Positions 16,090 through 24,715 of a stretch of DNA of 40,773 nt are shown one piece after another. The notes under the pieces were generated by a model, which was not told the origin of the DNA, did no database searches, and saw nothing but the letters and a program-made list of their open reading frames with translations. How positions within the stretch are numbered: the stretch's first letter is position 1; each line of letters begins with the position of its first letter. Both the position numbers and the translations under genes were made by a program. This DNA comes from a delta proteobacterium NaphS2 (GTDB lineage: Bacteria > Desulfobacterota > DSM-4660 > Desulfatiglandales > Desulfatiglandaceae), in contig ADZZ01000014.1 of assembly GCA_000179315.1 (NCBI GenBank), forward strand, positions 1-40,773. The letters run 5' to 3'.

Positions 16090-17697
16090 TTACCCGGATG
16101 AAAGCAGCTGTTGCAGAACGAAACCTATCAATAGAATAAGCACAAAGACAACCGTCAGGATCCAATAGTATCTTTTTTCCGACAGGTATTCCTTGACGAG
16201 ATCTCCATGCTGCAACATGAATCCCTCTGCTGAGTCTTTGGGGGGAGAGAGGGTGCTCAACCCAAACCCGACGCCAAAAGAAATCAGAAACCCGAACACG
16301 TTCCACCAGAGCCAGGAAACCGTGCTGCCGTAGAATCGCCAGAGAAAGATATTAAACCCAACGCCGGCCGCAAGTCCGCTTATGGCACCCGCTTCGGACC
16401 CGCGCCGCGTCAGAATGCCCAACCAGAAAACCGCCAGTATGGGACCGTAGAATGCGGAACCGATTTTGTTGACCAGTTCCAGCACCGTTTCCGGGCCGCC
16501 GATCATTTGAAGGGCGAACCCGGTGGCCACAATGCCCCAGAAAACGGTCAGCCAGCGTGAAAAGCGCACTCTGGCGGCATCGGATATATTGGACAGTTTC
16601 GGAAACATTCGGACCAGGAAATCCTGATAGGTGGCAGCGCTGAGCGAATTAAGGGCGCTGTCGATACTCGACATGGAAGCGGCAAAAAATCCTGCGATGA
16701 GGATCCCCAGTATGCCTTTCGGGAAATATTCCATCAGAAAGTAGGGCACCAGAAAATCGGGCTGTTGACCCTGCAACCTGTGGGCAAATTCCGGGTGGCT
16801 CAACAGAAAAGGGATCAGCAGAACGCCGAAGGCGCAATAGGTGAGTACCAGGAGAAATCGAAGCACCCCGTTCATCAACAGTGCCTTCTGTGCCTCTCCG
16901 GGAGTGGCGGTGGTCAGCAACCTCTGGGCCTGGCTTTGATCGCATCCGTAATAGGAGAGGTACAGGAAAAAACCACCGATGAGCATGGGCCAGAATCCAA
17001 AGGTTTTCCCATCCCCCAATCCCGTGGCCGAGAAGTCGAACACGCGCAGCCGCTGCTGTTCGCTCTTTAACAGGGAGAGGGCCTCACTATCCAGCATACC
17101 GAAAAGAATGACAATGGCCAGCAATGATCCGGCCCAGAGGATAATGAGTTGAAGAATGTCCGAATAGATATCCGCCACGATACCACCGAAGGTGGTGTAG
17201 ATGATGGATATGGCCCCGATGAGCAGGATGGTTTCCCAGAGCGGCCACCCAAGGCATACCGCCGTTACAATGGCGGTTGCCAGCAAAGCCACGCCGGAGC
17301 CGAGGCCACGGCTTACCAGGAACACCGCGCTGATGCTCATGCGGGTCGACCGGCCAAACCGTTTCTCCAGATATTCGTAGATGGTAATGGCCCGGGTCCG
17401 GTGATAGAGGGGGACCATGACCAGCATGATGCCCATCATGGCCAGGGGTATGGCAAATTCATACTGCAGCCACAAAAGTCCGCCGTTTCCTTTGAGGGCA
17501 ATAAAAGCGGGTGCCCCCACCAGACTGATGGCGCTTACCTGGGTGGCGATGATGGAGAGACCGATCTGCCAGGACGGCATGGCGCGCCCCCCCAGGTAAT
17601 AGTCCTCCTGAGACTTCTGACGCCGGCCGATAAATGCACTCATGCCGATAATGGCGACGATATAAATGGAGAGCACAATCCAGTCGATGACTGTCAT
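16090..17697 (-). CDS. Sodium/solute symporter (SSS family)
   Basis: An inner-membrane symporter of about 535 residues with thirteen or more hydrophobic helices. Family marks are EDYYLGGRAMPSWQIGLSII near residue 35, AGFFAASMSSIDSALNSLSA (the sodium-site helix) near 335, and SYYGCDQSQAQRLLTTATPG. These are shared by SGLT-, PutP- and sialate-type transporters; the substrate is not readable. A GTG at 17706 and the ATG at 17697 are both possible; I use the ATG. The gene is divergent from the flavoprotein gene, with a shared AT-rich region of about 165 bases between. No catabolic neighbours help identify the solute. Confidence 0.9.
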   Translation of the reverse strand: MTVIDWIVLSIYIVAIIGMSAFIGRRQKSQEDYYLGGRAMPSWQIGLSIIATQVSAISLVGAPAFIALKGNGGLLWLQYEFAIPLAMMGIMLVMVPLYHRTRAITIYEYLEKRFGRSTRMSISAVFLVSRGLGSGVALLATAIVTAVCLGWPLWETILLIGAISIIYTTFGGIVADIYSDILQLIILWAGSLLAIVILFGMLDSEALSLLKSEQQRLRVFDFSATGLGDGKTFGFWPMLIGGFFLYLSYYGCDQSQAQRLLTTATPGEAQKALLMNGVLRFLLVLTYCAFGVLLIPFLLSHPEFAHRLQGQQPDFLVPYFLMEYFPKGILGILIAGFFAASMSSIDSALNSLSAATYQDFLVRMFPKLSNISDAARVRFSRWLTVFWGIVATGFALQMIGGPETVLELVNKIGSAFYGPILAVFWLGILTRRGSEAGAISGLAAGVGFNIFLWRFYGSTVSWLWWNVFGFLISFGVGFGLSTLSPPKDSAEGFMLQHGDLVKEYLSEKRYYWILTVVFVLILLIGFVLQQLLSSG

Positions 17698-17865
17698 GGG
17701 AATCACACCAAAACTTTTGTTCTCAATTGATAAAGATCAATTTTCTGGACAGCATAGGAAAAAGAGCCGGAGCTGTCAATCCAAGGAAATTATGAAGATG
17801 CTGGCATTTGGTTTAGCCGTATGCTAATTATTCCCCATGAAATAATTAAAAAAGAAGAAAAAATT

Positions 17866-18501
17866 ATGAAGGTTATCGCATTTAATGGGAGTCCAAGAAA
17901 GGTAGGAAATACGGAGGGTTGTCTCAAAACGGTGTTGGGTGAGCTGGAAAAAGCGGGTATTGAAACCGAGATGATTCAGGTGGGAAAAGAAAAAGTAAGG
18001 GGGTGTATTGCCTGTTACACCTGCTCCAAGAAACAGAATGAACGATGCGCCATTGAAGATGATCCGGTAAACGATTGGATTCAGATGATGAAAGGGGCCG
18101 ACGGAATCCTCCTGGGATCGCCGGTCCATTTTTCCGGCGTGGCGGGGACCATGAAATCCTTCCTGGACCGGGCGTTTTTCGTGAGTTCGGTGAATGGCGG
18201 CTTGCTGCGTCACAAAGTGGGGGCATCGGTTGCTGCGGTCCGCCGATCCGGCGGTATTCCCACCGTGGACACATTAAATCATTATATCAATTATTCCGAG
18301 ATGATCATGCCCAATGCCAACTACTGGAATGTGGCCCACGGCATGAACCCCGGAGAAATGGAACAGGACGGTGAGGGGAAGCAGATCATGGAGGTGCTTG
18401 GCCGGAACATGGCGTGGCTCATGAAAGCGTTGGCCATCGGCTCGAAGGAAGTGCCGCCCCCGGCTCCGGTGGCCAAGGTCCAGACCAATTTTATACGATA
18501 G
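17866..18501 (+). CDS. Iron-sulfur flavoprotein (NADPH-dependent FMN reductase fold)
   Basis: A 211-residue flavodoxin-like protein. FMN phosphate binding is seen at FNGSPRKVGNTEG (residues 5-17) and GSPVHFSGVAGTMKSFLDR. Between them lies GCIACYTCSKKQNERC, that is C-x2-C-x2-C-x7-C, the compact cluster motif of iron-sulfur flavoproteins, so a 4Fe-4S centre is likely. Such proteins move electrons or reduce oxygen species and quinones in anaerobes. ATG 17866 is chosen over an upstream ATG at 17821, whose leader (IIPHEIIKKEEK) is not part of the fold. It stands alone. Confidence 0.88.
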   Translation: MKVIAFNGSPRKVGNTEGCLKTVLGELEKAGIETEMIQVGKEKVRGCIACYTCSKKQNERCAIEDDPVNDWIQMMKGADGILLGSPVHFSGVAGTMKSFLDRAFFVSSVNGGLLRHKVGASVAAVRRSGGIPTVDTLNHYINYSEMIMPNANYWNVAHGMNPGEMEQDGEGKQIMEVLGRNMAWLMKALAIGSKEVPPPAPVAKVQTNFIR

Positions 18502-18587
18502 AACGATTTTGGATGGACTCCATGATGTTTTTATTAGACAGATGTGCCCTAAATTTTTTTGGAATAATGGTTAAGAATTCAATTTAG

Positions 18588-20668
18588 ATGCGCACGCAAT
18601 CGCTGAAACGACTTGAGGATGCTCTGTGGCGAAGTGCGGATACGCTAAGGGCGAACTCTGACCTTAAATCCAGCGAATATTCAACGCCGGTGCTGGGGCT
18701 TATTTTTCTTAAATTCGCGGATAATAAGTATCGCCGAAGTGAGAAGGCGATTATGACGCAATACGCCAAACTCAAAGGCACTCGGCGGGAAAAGCCGGTT
18801 TCGGAAATCGCCATTGAAAAGTGCGGGTTCTATTTGCCCGACCATGCCCGCTACGATCACCTGCTCAAACTGCCCGAGGAGCAGGATATCGCCAAGGCCA
18901 TCAAGAAGGCAATGGAGGCCATTGAAGAGTATAAGCCGGAGCTCAAAGGCATATTGCCCCAGGACGAATATTTTCGGCTCACCCGCACCGACAAGTCCAT
19001 TCCCATGCAATTGCTGAAGAATTTTTCCGACATTCCCGAAGATGCGGCCGGGGACATGTTCGGGCAGATCTATGAATATTTCTTGGGCAACTTTGCCATG
19101 GCCGAAGGTCAGGGCGGCGGGGAGTTTTTTACGCCTCGTTCGGTGGTGCGGTTGATGGTGGAGATTATCGAACCCCATCGCGGTACGGTATTCGATCCGG
19201 CCTGCGGCTCCGGCGGCATGTTTGTACAGTCAGCCAAATTCATCAGACGACATCGCCATGAGATGGCCAACGGCAACGGGGATTTGTTTGTCTACGGCCA
19301 GGAAAAGACCTTGGAAACGGTCAAGCTGGCCAAGATGAACCTGGCGGTGAACGGGCTTCGCGGCGACATTCGACAGGCCAACACCTATTATGAGGATCCT
19401 TTCGAGAGTTTCGGGCAGTTTGATTATGTGTTGACCAATCCTCCCTTCAATGTGGACGATGTGAGCCTTAAACGGGTGGAAACCGACAAACGTTTCAACA
19501 CATACGGCATCCCCCGCAAGAAGACCAAGGCCAAGAAGAAGGATCAGGGGAACGAGACCGTTCCCAACGCCAACTACTTGTGGATTAACCTGTTTGCCAC
19601 CTCGCTGAAACCCGAAGGACGGGCGGCCCTGGTCATGGCCAATTCGGCCTCCGATGCCCGCCACTCCGAAGCGGAAATCCGAAAAACCCTGATCAGGAAT
19701 AATCTGATCTACGGCACACTGACCCTCCCTTGACCCTCCCTTCCAACATGTTCTATACGGCCACCCTGCCGGCCACCCTGTGATTTTTCGACCACGCGAA
19801 AGAGGATGACAGGATCCTCTTCATCGACGCCAGGAACATTTTTACGCAGATCGACCGCGCCCACCGTGAATTTTCCGACGAACAGATACAAAATATCGCT
19901 GTCATAAGCCACCTGCGCCGGGGCAAGCGCCACGAGTTCATAAGGCTCATCGATCACTACCTTGAAACGGGCATGAAACAACTGGTTGAAAGCAAGGCGC
20001 AGGTGGAAGCGGTGTCTGCGCAGCTCTTGGATGTCCTGGACGGAAACGGCGGCAGGGAAGTGGCGGCCGATCTGGTAAACAAATGGTCGGATCTGAAAAC
20101 GTTCGAAACCCGATTTGACCGATACTTGGAAGAGAACGTCAAAGAATCGTCTGTGGCGAAAAGGAACGAGGCCCAGCACGCTTTGAGTCAAGCTTTTGAT
20201 CCCTTTTTTGAGGGATTGCATCAGGGCTTGAAGCAGTTGGATAAAACGGTTCGCCGTCGTGAAAGAGAGCAGGCTGAAAGAGCTAGAAAGAAAGGCAGAC
20301 GTAAGACAGCCGATAAACAGCTCAAGGAACTCAAAAGCGCCCTGGAGGCTTTGCATGTTGCGGTGAAAGACGCTGAGGGGTATTACAGACATATCCACTG
20401 GCTTCAGGATCGGTTCCCCAACGCGGAATATGAAGATGTCATCGGTTTGTGCAAGTTGGCCGACCCGGAAGAAGTGGCGGAACAGGATTATTCCCTGAAC
20501 CCCGGCCGGTACGTGGGGGTGGTCATTGAGGAGGACGGCAAGACGGAAGAAGAATTTATCCAAGAACTGCTTGCTATGGATCAGGAGTTGAGCGAACTGA
20601 ACAAAGAGGCCCGTGCCTTAGAGAAGATTATCCATCAGAACGTTCTGAAACTTACGGGGGAAGAGTAA
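18588..20668 (+). pseudogene. hsdM: Type I restriction-modification methyltransferase HsdM, broken
   Basis: The two parts together cover a full HsdM: N-terminal helical domain (EYSTPVLGLIFLKFADNKY), AdoMet motif I (DPACGSGGMFVQS, near residue 204) and catalytic NPPF (near residue 285), ending in a coiled-coil tail. Two lesions separate them. An exact 11-bp tandem duplication at 19720-19741 shifts the frame and creates a TGA at 19731. Then TGA at 19781-19783 sits where related proteins have Trp (TLPATL-W-FFD). The open part after 19784 restores the HsdM frame to 20668. No hsdS follows, and only an hsdR scrap lies at 13.2 kb, so the system is dead. The 5' ATG has no clear ribosome site. Confidence 0.9.
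19720..19741 (+). repeat. 11-bp tandem duplication in hsdM
   Basis: TGACCCTCCCT occurs twice in direct succession (19720-19730 and 19731-19741). Removing one copy restores the reading frame GTLTLPSNMFYT expected of HsdM. Confidence 0.9.
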
Positions 20669-20747
20669 TCATGGTGTTTTTGCCGGGAGATTCTTTCGAC
20701 ATGACGTGTCGACGTTGGCGACATGAAGCCAAAACGTGTTGATAAAA

Positions 20748-20837
20748 TCGATATTTGTCGACACATTTTAAGGTCGTGTCCATGGGAACGGCACATCTCA
20801 GATAAAAAGACGTGACCAAAAAATCCATATTTGTGGA
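20748..20837 (+). repeat. Pair of related small palindromes upstream of the REP transposase
   Basis: Two copies 76 bases apart share the loop TATTTG but have different, each self-complementary arms: TCGA-TATTTG-TCGA (20748-20761) and TCCA-TATTTG-TGGA (20824-20837). Flanks are also alike (AAAATC before, GACA and TTTT after). They lie in the 220 bases between hsdM and the transposase, a stretch with no gene and several further GTCGAC/GGACATG-like pieces. Confidence 0.6.
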
Positions 20838-20888
20838 CATGTTTTCGAAATATGGGCATGGTTTGGACATGAAAAAGAGGATGCCGGA

Positions 20889-21356
20889 ATGCGTCAAAAT
20901 CTTCGTAAACCAAACCGAAGATCGATTCGATTGCCTGGATACGATTATTCTAAGGCAGGGGCGTATTTTGTGACCATTTGCGCCAAAGATCGGGAATGTC
21001 TCTTCGGGGATATCGTGAAGCGGAAAATGGTATTGAATAATGCAGGACAAATGGTGGAAAATGTATGGAATGAATTGCCGAAATTCTATCCGCGCGTGTC
21101 AACCGATGCGTTTCAAATCATGCCCAACCACATCCACGGAATTATCGTCATCACCCGCCACGATGCCGTTCCTCCCGTAGGGGCAGGCCCCCGTGCCTGC
21201 CCGGTTGTTGCGCAACCGTGGGGGGATGGACGACGGCGCGAGAACGGGCAACCAAAGAGGGGTGGGCAACCACAGGGGGTTGCCCCTACGGGGGTGAAAT
21301 CGGGTTCCGAAGGTGTGTTGTCGTTGCCGGATGTGGTTTGTGTACGACAGAATTGA
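20889..21356 (+). pseudogene. REP-associated tyrosine transposase (RAYT), truncated
   Basis: Begins RRSIRLPGYDYSKAGAYFVT and carries the HUH motif PNHIHGIIVI typical of Y1-type RAYT transposases, which cut single-stranded REP hairpins. The match stops after LSLPDVV, where family members continue with GRFKSLTT and then the helix holding the catalytic Tyr; that helix is absent, so the protein should be inactive. An insertion of GC-rich sequence after ITRHDAV encodes PVGAGPRACPVV ... GQPQGVAPTG, which is the REP-like pair described separately. Start ATG 20889 follows AAGAGGATGCCGGA. About 155 of the expected 180 or more residues remain. Confidence 0.8.
21177..21289. repeat. REP / inverted-REP pair (BIME-like) inside the RAYT gene
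   Basis: GTAG (21177-21180) is followed by an 8-bp stem GGGCAGGC/GCCTGCCC (21181-21188, 21195-21202). At the other end an 8-bp stem GGGCAACC/GGTTGCCC (21264-21271, 21278-21285) is followed by CTAC (21286-21289). GTAG-hairpin facing hairpin-CTAC is the standard layout of REP and inverted REP. A third hairpin CGGTTG/CAACCG lies between (21202-21218). Confidence 0.75.
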
Positions 21357-21388
21357 GCCGGAACTCCAACCGAACAAGAAAGGATCAG

Positions 21389-21625
21389 ATGAACCAAAAA
21401 AATGTGTTGATGCCCGATCCGGCGTTTATGCTGGAGCTGGCCAAGATGAAGATGCCCTTCGGCAAATACAAGGGACGGCTGTTGATTGATCTGCCGGAAC
21501 CTTATGTGGTGTGGTTTTCCCGAAAAGGATTTCCAGAAGGAAAACTGGGAGAGATGCTGCAGACCGTGTATGAGATCAAAGTGAACGGTCTGGAATATCT
21601 CTTTAAGCCGTTCCGGAAGCCCTAA
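21389..21625 (+). CDS. DUF3820 family protein
   Basis: A 78-residue protein with the DUF3820 pattern MPFGKYKGRLLIDLPEPYVV ... FSRKGFPEGKLGEMLQTVYE and NGLEYLFKPF. The family is widespread, sometimes labelled a quorum-sensing-regulated virulence factor after a Pseudomonas member, but its function is not established. ATG 21389 has AAGGAT 4 bases upstream. Length is normal. It follows the truncated transposase by 32 bases and precedes the TonB receptor leader; no functional link is evident. Confidence 0.85.
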   Translation: MNQKNVLMPDPAFMLELAKMKMPFGKYKGRLLIDLPEPYVVWFSRKGFPEGKLGEMLQTVYEIKVNGLEYLFKPFRKP

Positions 21626-21728
21626 AGCATCTCTAAAGAAAAAGCATCCTATCCGGAGGATGTTATGGGTTATTCCTTGTTTATTTGAGTTCGTTCCCTT
21701 CTTGCTCTTCCCTTCCTCGGTATTTCGG

Positions 21729-21758
21729 TTGACAAAATATGACTCAAAAATCTAATAT
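21729..21758 (+). promoter_or_regulatory. Sigma-70-type promoter for the TonB receptor operon
   Basis: TTGACA (21729-21734), an 18-base spacer, and TAATAT (21753-21758), about 75 bases before the receptor ATG. The -35 is consensus and the -10 differs at one or two positions. Transcription would start near 21765, just before the hairpin at 21767. Confidence 0.6.
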
Positions 21759-21766
21759 CCAGACTT

Positions 21767-21805
21767 ACCGCTCCTGTCTTCTTAAGATGACGGGGCGGTA
21801 TTTTT
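21767..21805 (+). promoter_or_regulatory. Terminator-like leader hairpin before the TonB receptor
   Basis: ACCGCTCC-T-GTC pairs with GACGGGGCGGT (one bulge, one G-U) around a loop containing TTAAGAT, followed by ATTTTTATA. It begins at the predicted transcript 5' end and ends 30 bases before the receptor start, so it could act as an attenuator or a 5' stabilising stem. No known riboswitch was recognised. Confidence 0.4.
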
Positions 21806-21834
21806 ATAGATATTGGGGGGAAGGAAAGGGACGA

Positions 21835-23856
21835 ATGAAAAAAACAGGATTTGGATTTTTTTTTGGGTTACTATCGGTTATATCAGTGGTGCTTTGGTTG
21901 GCTGGTTCCGCGTTAGCGGCTGAGACCGAAAATAAAGACGACGGAGTTTACACCCTGGGCGAGGTGGTGGTGACGGGTAAGCAGGATGTGGTGGAAACCG
22001 CGGGTACCGTTCGAGAGGTGACGGCCCAGGACATCGAGAATATGGATGCCAGAACGTTGGATCAGGCGCTGGTGCTTCTTCCCGGAGTTGAGATAAGAAC
22101 CGCCGCCGATGGTGTCCCCAGGATTGATATCCATGGTTTCAGAACCCGTCATGTGCTACTTCTCCTTGACGGCGTGCCCCTCAACTCCACCTATGACGGT
22201 CAGTTTGACCCAGCCATTATTCCCACCGAGAATATCGCCAAAATCAAGGTCAGCTACGGTACCAGCTCGGTCCTGTACGGTGAGGGTGCATTGGGTGGTG
22301 TCATCAATATCATCACCAAGAAGGGAAAACAGGGCCTCCAAGGCAAGGCTTCGGGCGAGATCGGCTCGGGAGCCAGCCGTATCGGCCGGTTTAATGTGGG
22401 CGGAGCCGCTGATAAAGCGGATTTTTTCGTAAGCGGGAGCATGGCGGCACGCGATGACTACCCCCTTTCCAATGATTTTGAGGCGACACCATTACAAGGT
22501 GATGGAGATCGGATAAACAGTGACAACCGGCGAAACAACATTTTCGGCAATATCGGGTATTCCCCCACGGATGAGTGGGACCTGGGACTTGTGGCCAGCT
22601 TCGTAAACGGTAATTACGGCATACCGCCCAGCACCCAAGAAAACACCAAAACCGACCCCGATCCCTATGCCAACAATCCCAAATATGAGAGGGTTAATCA
22701 CTTTCAGGGGTACAATTTTCAGTTTTCAACCAGCTATGACCTCCCGGGGCCGGTGGACCTCCGAGGTTGGGCCTATTTCAACGAATATAGCGAAGACCGG
22801 ACCCGGTACGATAATGACGACTATGATTCAATGTTAACGAAGAACACCTACTTTGAAGACGGCACTTCCAAAATCTGGGGCGGGACCGTCCAAACCGCCG
22901 TGGACCTTAAGTCAGCCGGTTCTTTTACATTGGCCCTCGATGCTCAGAAACAGCAATATGCTTCCAATGGCAAGATCCGGGATGTGAAAGTGGGAAAAGA
23001 CTATGAGTTCAGAAATTTCGACGATTCCTGGAGTTACTGGCTTTACAGCGCATCTCTGCAATATGATATCACGCTTTTTGACAGCCTGGGGATCGTGCTG
23101 GGATACGGTCAATACTGGCAGAATAAGGATGATTCGGGGGAAAACGAAACCAAGGGAAGTTATATGGCGGGGGTCTATTACGACATCGTCAAAGGGTCCC
23201 GGGTTCGTGGTGGGTTCGCCAAAAAAATACGGTTCCCATCCCTCAGGCAGCTTTACTCCATCGGGGAGGGAAACCCGGATTTAAAGCCCGAGACGTCCTA
23301 CAACTATGAACTCGGTTTCGAGCAGAAACTGCCCATGAACAGCCGCGTGGCCATCGACGGCTTCCTCTCGGACGTGGATAACTACATTGAAAAGCCATAT
23401 GGCGACGACTACTTTCATAATTACGACAAGTACCGATTTCAGGGGTTTGAAATTACGGCGGAGACCCGCTTTATTGAGCGTCTGATGTTGCGCCTGGGTT
23501 ATACCTTCATGGATACGGAGGACAAATCCCCCAATAGCCCGAAAGACGAGCTGCAGTACCGGCCCAAGAACAAACTGACCTTCGAGGGAAAATATACTTT
23601 CGAATTCGGTTTCTCAGCCTACGCCAACGTGATCTACATCGCAGATCAGGTCTACTACGAGCGTTCGGAACCCTTTACGCAAGCGAAGTTGCCCAACTAT
23701 ACCATCGTCAACCTGAAATTCGACCAGACTTTTTTCAATAATTTTCTGGATGTTTATGTCGGTACCGACAATCTCTTTGACAAGAATTATGAGCAAAGCT
23801 ACGGGTTTCCGGGCGCCGGGCGGGTCATTTATGGCGGCGTTGAGTTGCGTTTTTAA
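21835..23856 (+). CDS. TonB-dependent outer-membrane receptor
   Basis: A 673-residue outer-membrane receptor. It has a Sec signal peptide (MKKTGFGFFFGLLSVISVVL, cut after ALA-A), a TonB-box-like segment GEVVVTG, a plug domain (VREVTAQDIENMDARTLDQA ... LYGEGALGGVINIITKKG) and a 22-strand-type barrel ending in a C-terminal Phe (VELRF). It would import a scarce ligand using TonB energy. The cirA/btuB-like plug does not reveal the ligand. AAGGAAAGG precedes ATG 21835. Downstream lie a TiaS-like protein and an ECF importer, suggesting one uptake route. The signal peptide contains a run of nine T. Confidence 0.93.
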   Translation: MKKTGFGFFFGLLSVISVVLWLAGSALAAETENKDDGVYTLGEVVVTGKQDVVETAGTVREVTAQDIENMDARTLDQALVLLPGVEIRTAADGVPRIDIHGFRTRHVLLLLDGVPLNSTYDGQFDPAIIPTENIAKIKVSYGTSSVLYGEGALGGVINIITKKGKQGLQGKASGEIGSGASRIGRFNVGGAADKADFFVSGSMAARDDYPLSNDFEATPLQGDGDRINSDNRRNNIFGNIGYSPTDEWDLGLVASFVNGNYGIPPSTQENTKTDPDPYANNPKYERVNHFQGYNFQFSTSYDLPGPVDLRGWAYFNEYSEDRTRYDNDDYDSMLTKNTYFEDGTSKIWGGTVQTAVDLKSAGSFTLALDAQKQQYASNGKIRDVKVGKDYEFRNFDDSWSYWLYSASLQYDITLFDSLGIVLGYGQYWQNKDDSGENETKGSYMAGVYYDIVKGSRVRGGFAKKIRFPSLRQLYSIGEGNPDLKPETSYNYELGFEQKLPMNSRVAIDGFLSDVDNYIEKPYGDDYFHNYDKYRFQGFEITAETRFIERLMLRLGYTFMDTEDKSPNSPKDELQYRPKNKLTFEGKYTFEFGFSAYANVIYIADQVYYERSEPFTQAKLPNYTIVNLKFDQTFFNNFLDVYVGTDNLFDKNYEQSYGFPGAGRVIYGGVELRF

Positions 23857-23947
23857 TATAAGCTGTTAGCTTTTGGCTCCGGCATTAACAATATGTCGCC
23901 GGACAGGTTGTGAAACAGCTGAATTTTTTCTCTAAATATTGGATTGA

Positions 23948-24679
23948 ATGATGCGCGTATACATCGGATTTGACGATACGGACAACAAAGACGCCGATCG
24001 CGGCACCGGAAAACTGGCCCGTTGGTTTGAACGGGAACTGCCGGCGGAATGCCGCATGTGGGGGGTCGTTCGCCAGCAACTGCTGCTCCATGACGATATC
24101 CCCTACACTTCCCACAACAGTTCCGCCTGTGTGGTGGTGGATGCGCCGCGTGATGGCATGTTGGAGGTGTTGACGCGGCTGGCCATCGAGCATGTCGAAC
24201 GCCTTTCACTTCCGGGGAGCGATCCCGGTGTTTGCGTGGCATCCAATGGAGACAGGGATTTGACCGTCCTGACCGATTTCGGGCATCTCTGCACCCGGGA
24301 GGTGGTCACCCAAAAAGACGCCCTTCGGGCGGCCTCCGGTTTCCACCTTTCCGGGCACGGCGGCACCAACGACGGAATTATCGGCGCTGCGGCCGCTGTG
24401 GGATTGACGGCTTCCGGGTGGGTCGGCCGCTTCATCGAATTTGGCGGCCTCCGTGATTTTCAGGAACAGGTATCCGTGTCGGAACTGGATGAAGCCCATA
24501 TTTTGGTGACGTCCCTGGAGAGGGACGGGATGCCCCCGGCCCCCAAAGACCAAGTTCATACGGGCGACTGGCTGCGACCCAGACTATGGGGGCACCGCCC
24601 GGTCCTTGCCGTTCAGAAGAAAGGCGAAGGTCTATGGACGTCCATCGGTGGGAAACAGAAGAAGCAAAAGAAGAGATAA
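23948..24679 (+). CDS. TiaS-like DDTD-motif protein
   Basis: A 243-residue cytoplasmic protein related to the N-terminal part of TiaS/COG1571 (archaeal tRNA-Ile2 agmatidine synthetase). It has GFDDTDNKDADRGTGKLARW at the N-terminus (DDTD metal/phosphate motif), a conserved HDDIPYTSHNSSA, and GTNDGIIGAAAAVGL like the GIIGALAAIG of TiaS. The zinc ribbon and OB regions of TiaS are absent, so tRNA modification is unlikely. It lies between a TonB receptor and ECF transporter genes, and its job there is unknown; a ligand-processing kinase-like step is only a guess. ATG 23948 or 23951 is possible; no strong ribosome site. Confidence 0.6.
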   Translation: MMRVYIGFDDTDNKDADRGTGKLARWFERELPAECRMWGVVRQQLLLHDDIPYTSHNSSACVVVDAPRDGMLEVLTRLAIEHVERLSLPGSDPGVCVASNGDRDLTVLTDFGHLCTREVVTQKDALRAASGFHLSGHGGTNDGIIGAAAAVGLTASGWVGRFIEFGGLRDFQEQVSVSELDEAHILVTSLERDGMPPAPKDQVHTGDWLRPRLWGHRPVLAVQKKGEGLWTSIGGKQKKQKKR

Positions 24680-24715
24680 TACAAAGGGCTCTTAACGGGT
24701 CCCGTTTTCGTGTGT

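Noticed and set aside
17790-17816. Sigma-54 promoter TGGCATTTGGTTTAGC before the flavoprotein gene
   Set aside because: The GG-to-GC spacing is 11 bases rather than 10 and the TTGC element is imperfect.
19709-20563. Long minus-strand open frame of 284 codons
   Set aside because: It lies exactly antisense to the hsdM C-terminal half, which shows clear HsdM residues; the minus reading resembles no protein and is a codon-bias shadow.
21628-21660. Terminator hairpin after the DUF3820 gene
   Set aside because: CATCC...GGATG can pair but no T-run follows, so termination is not supported.
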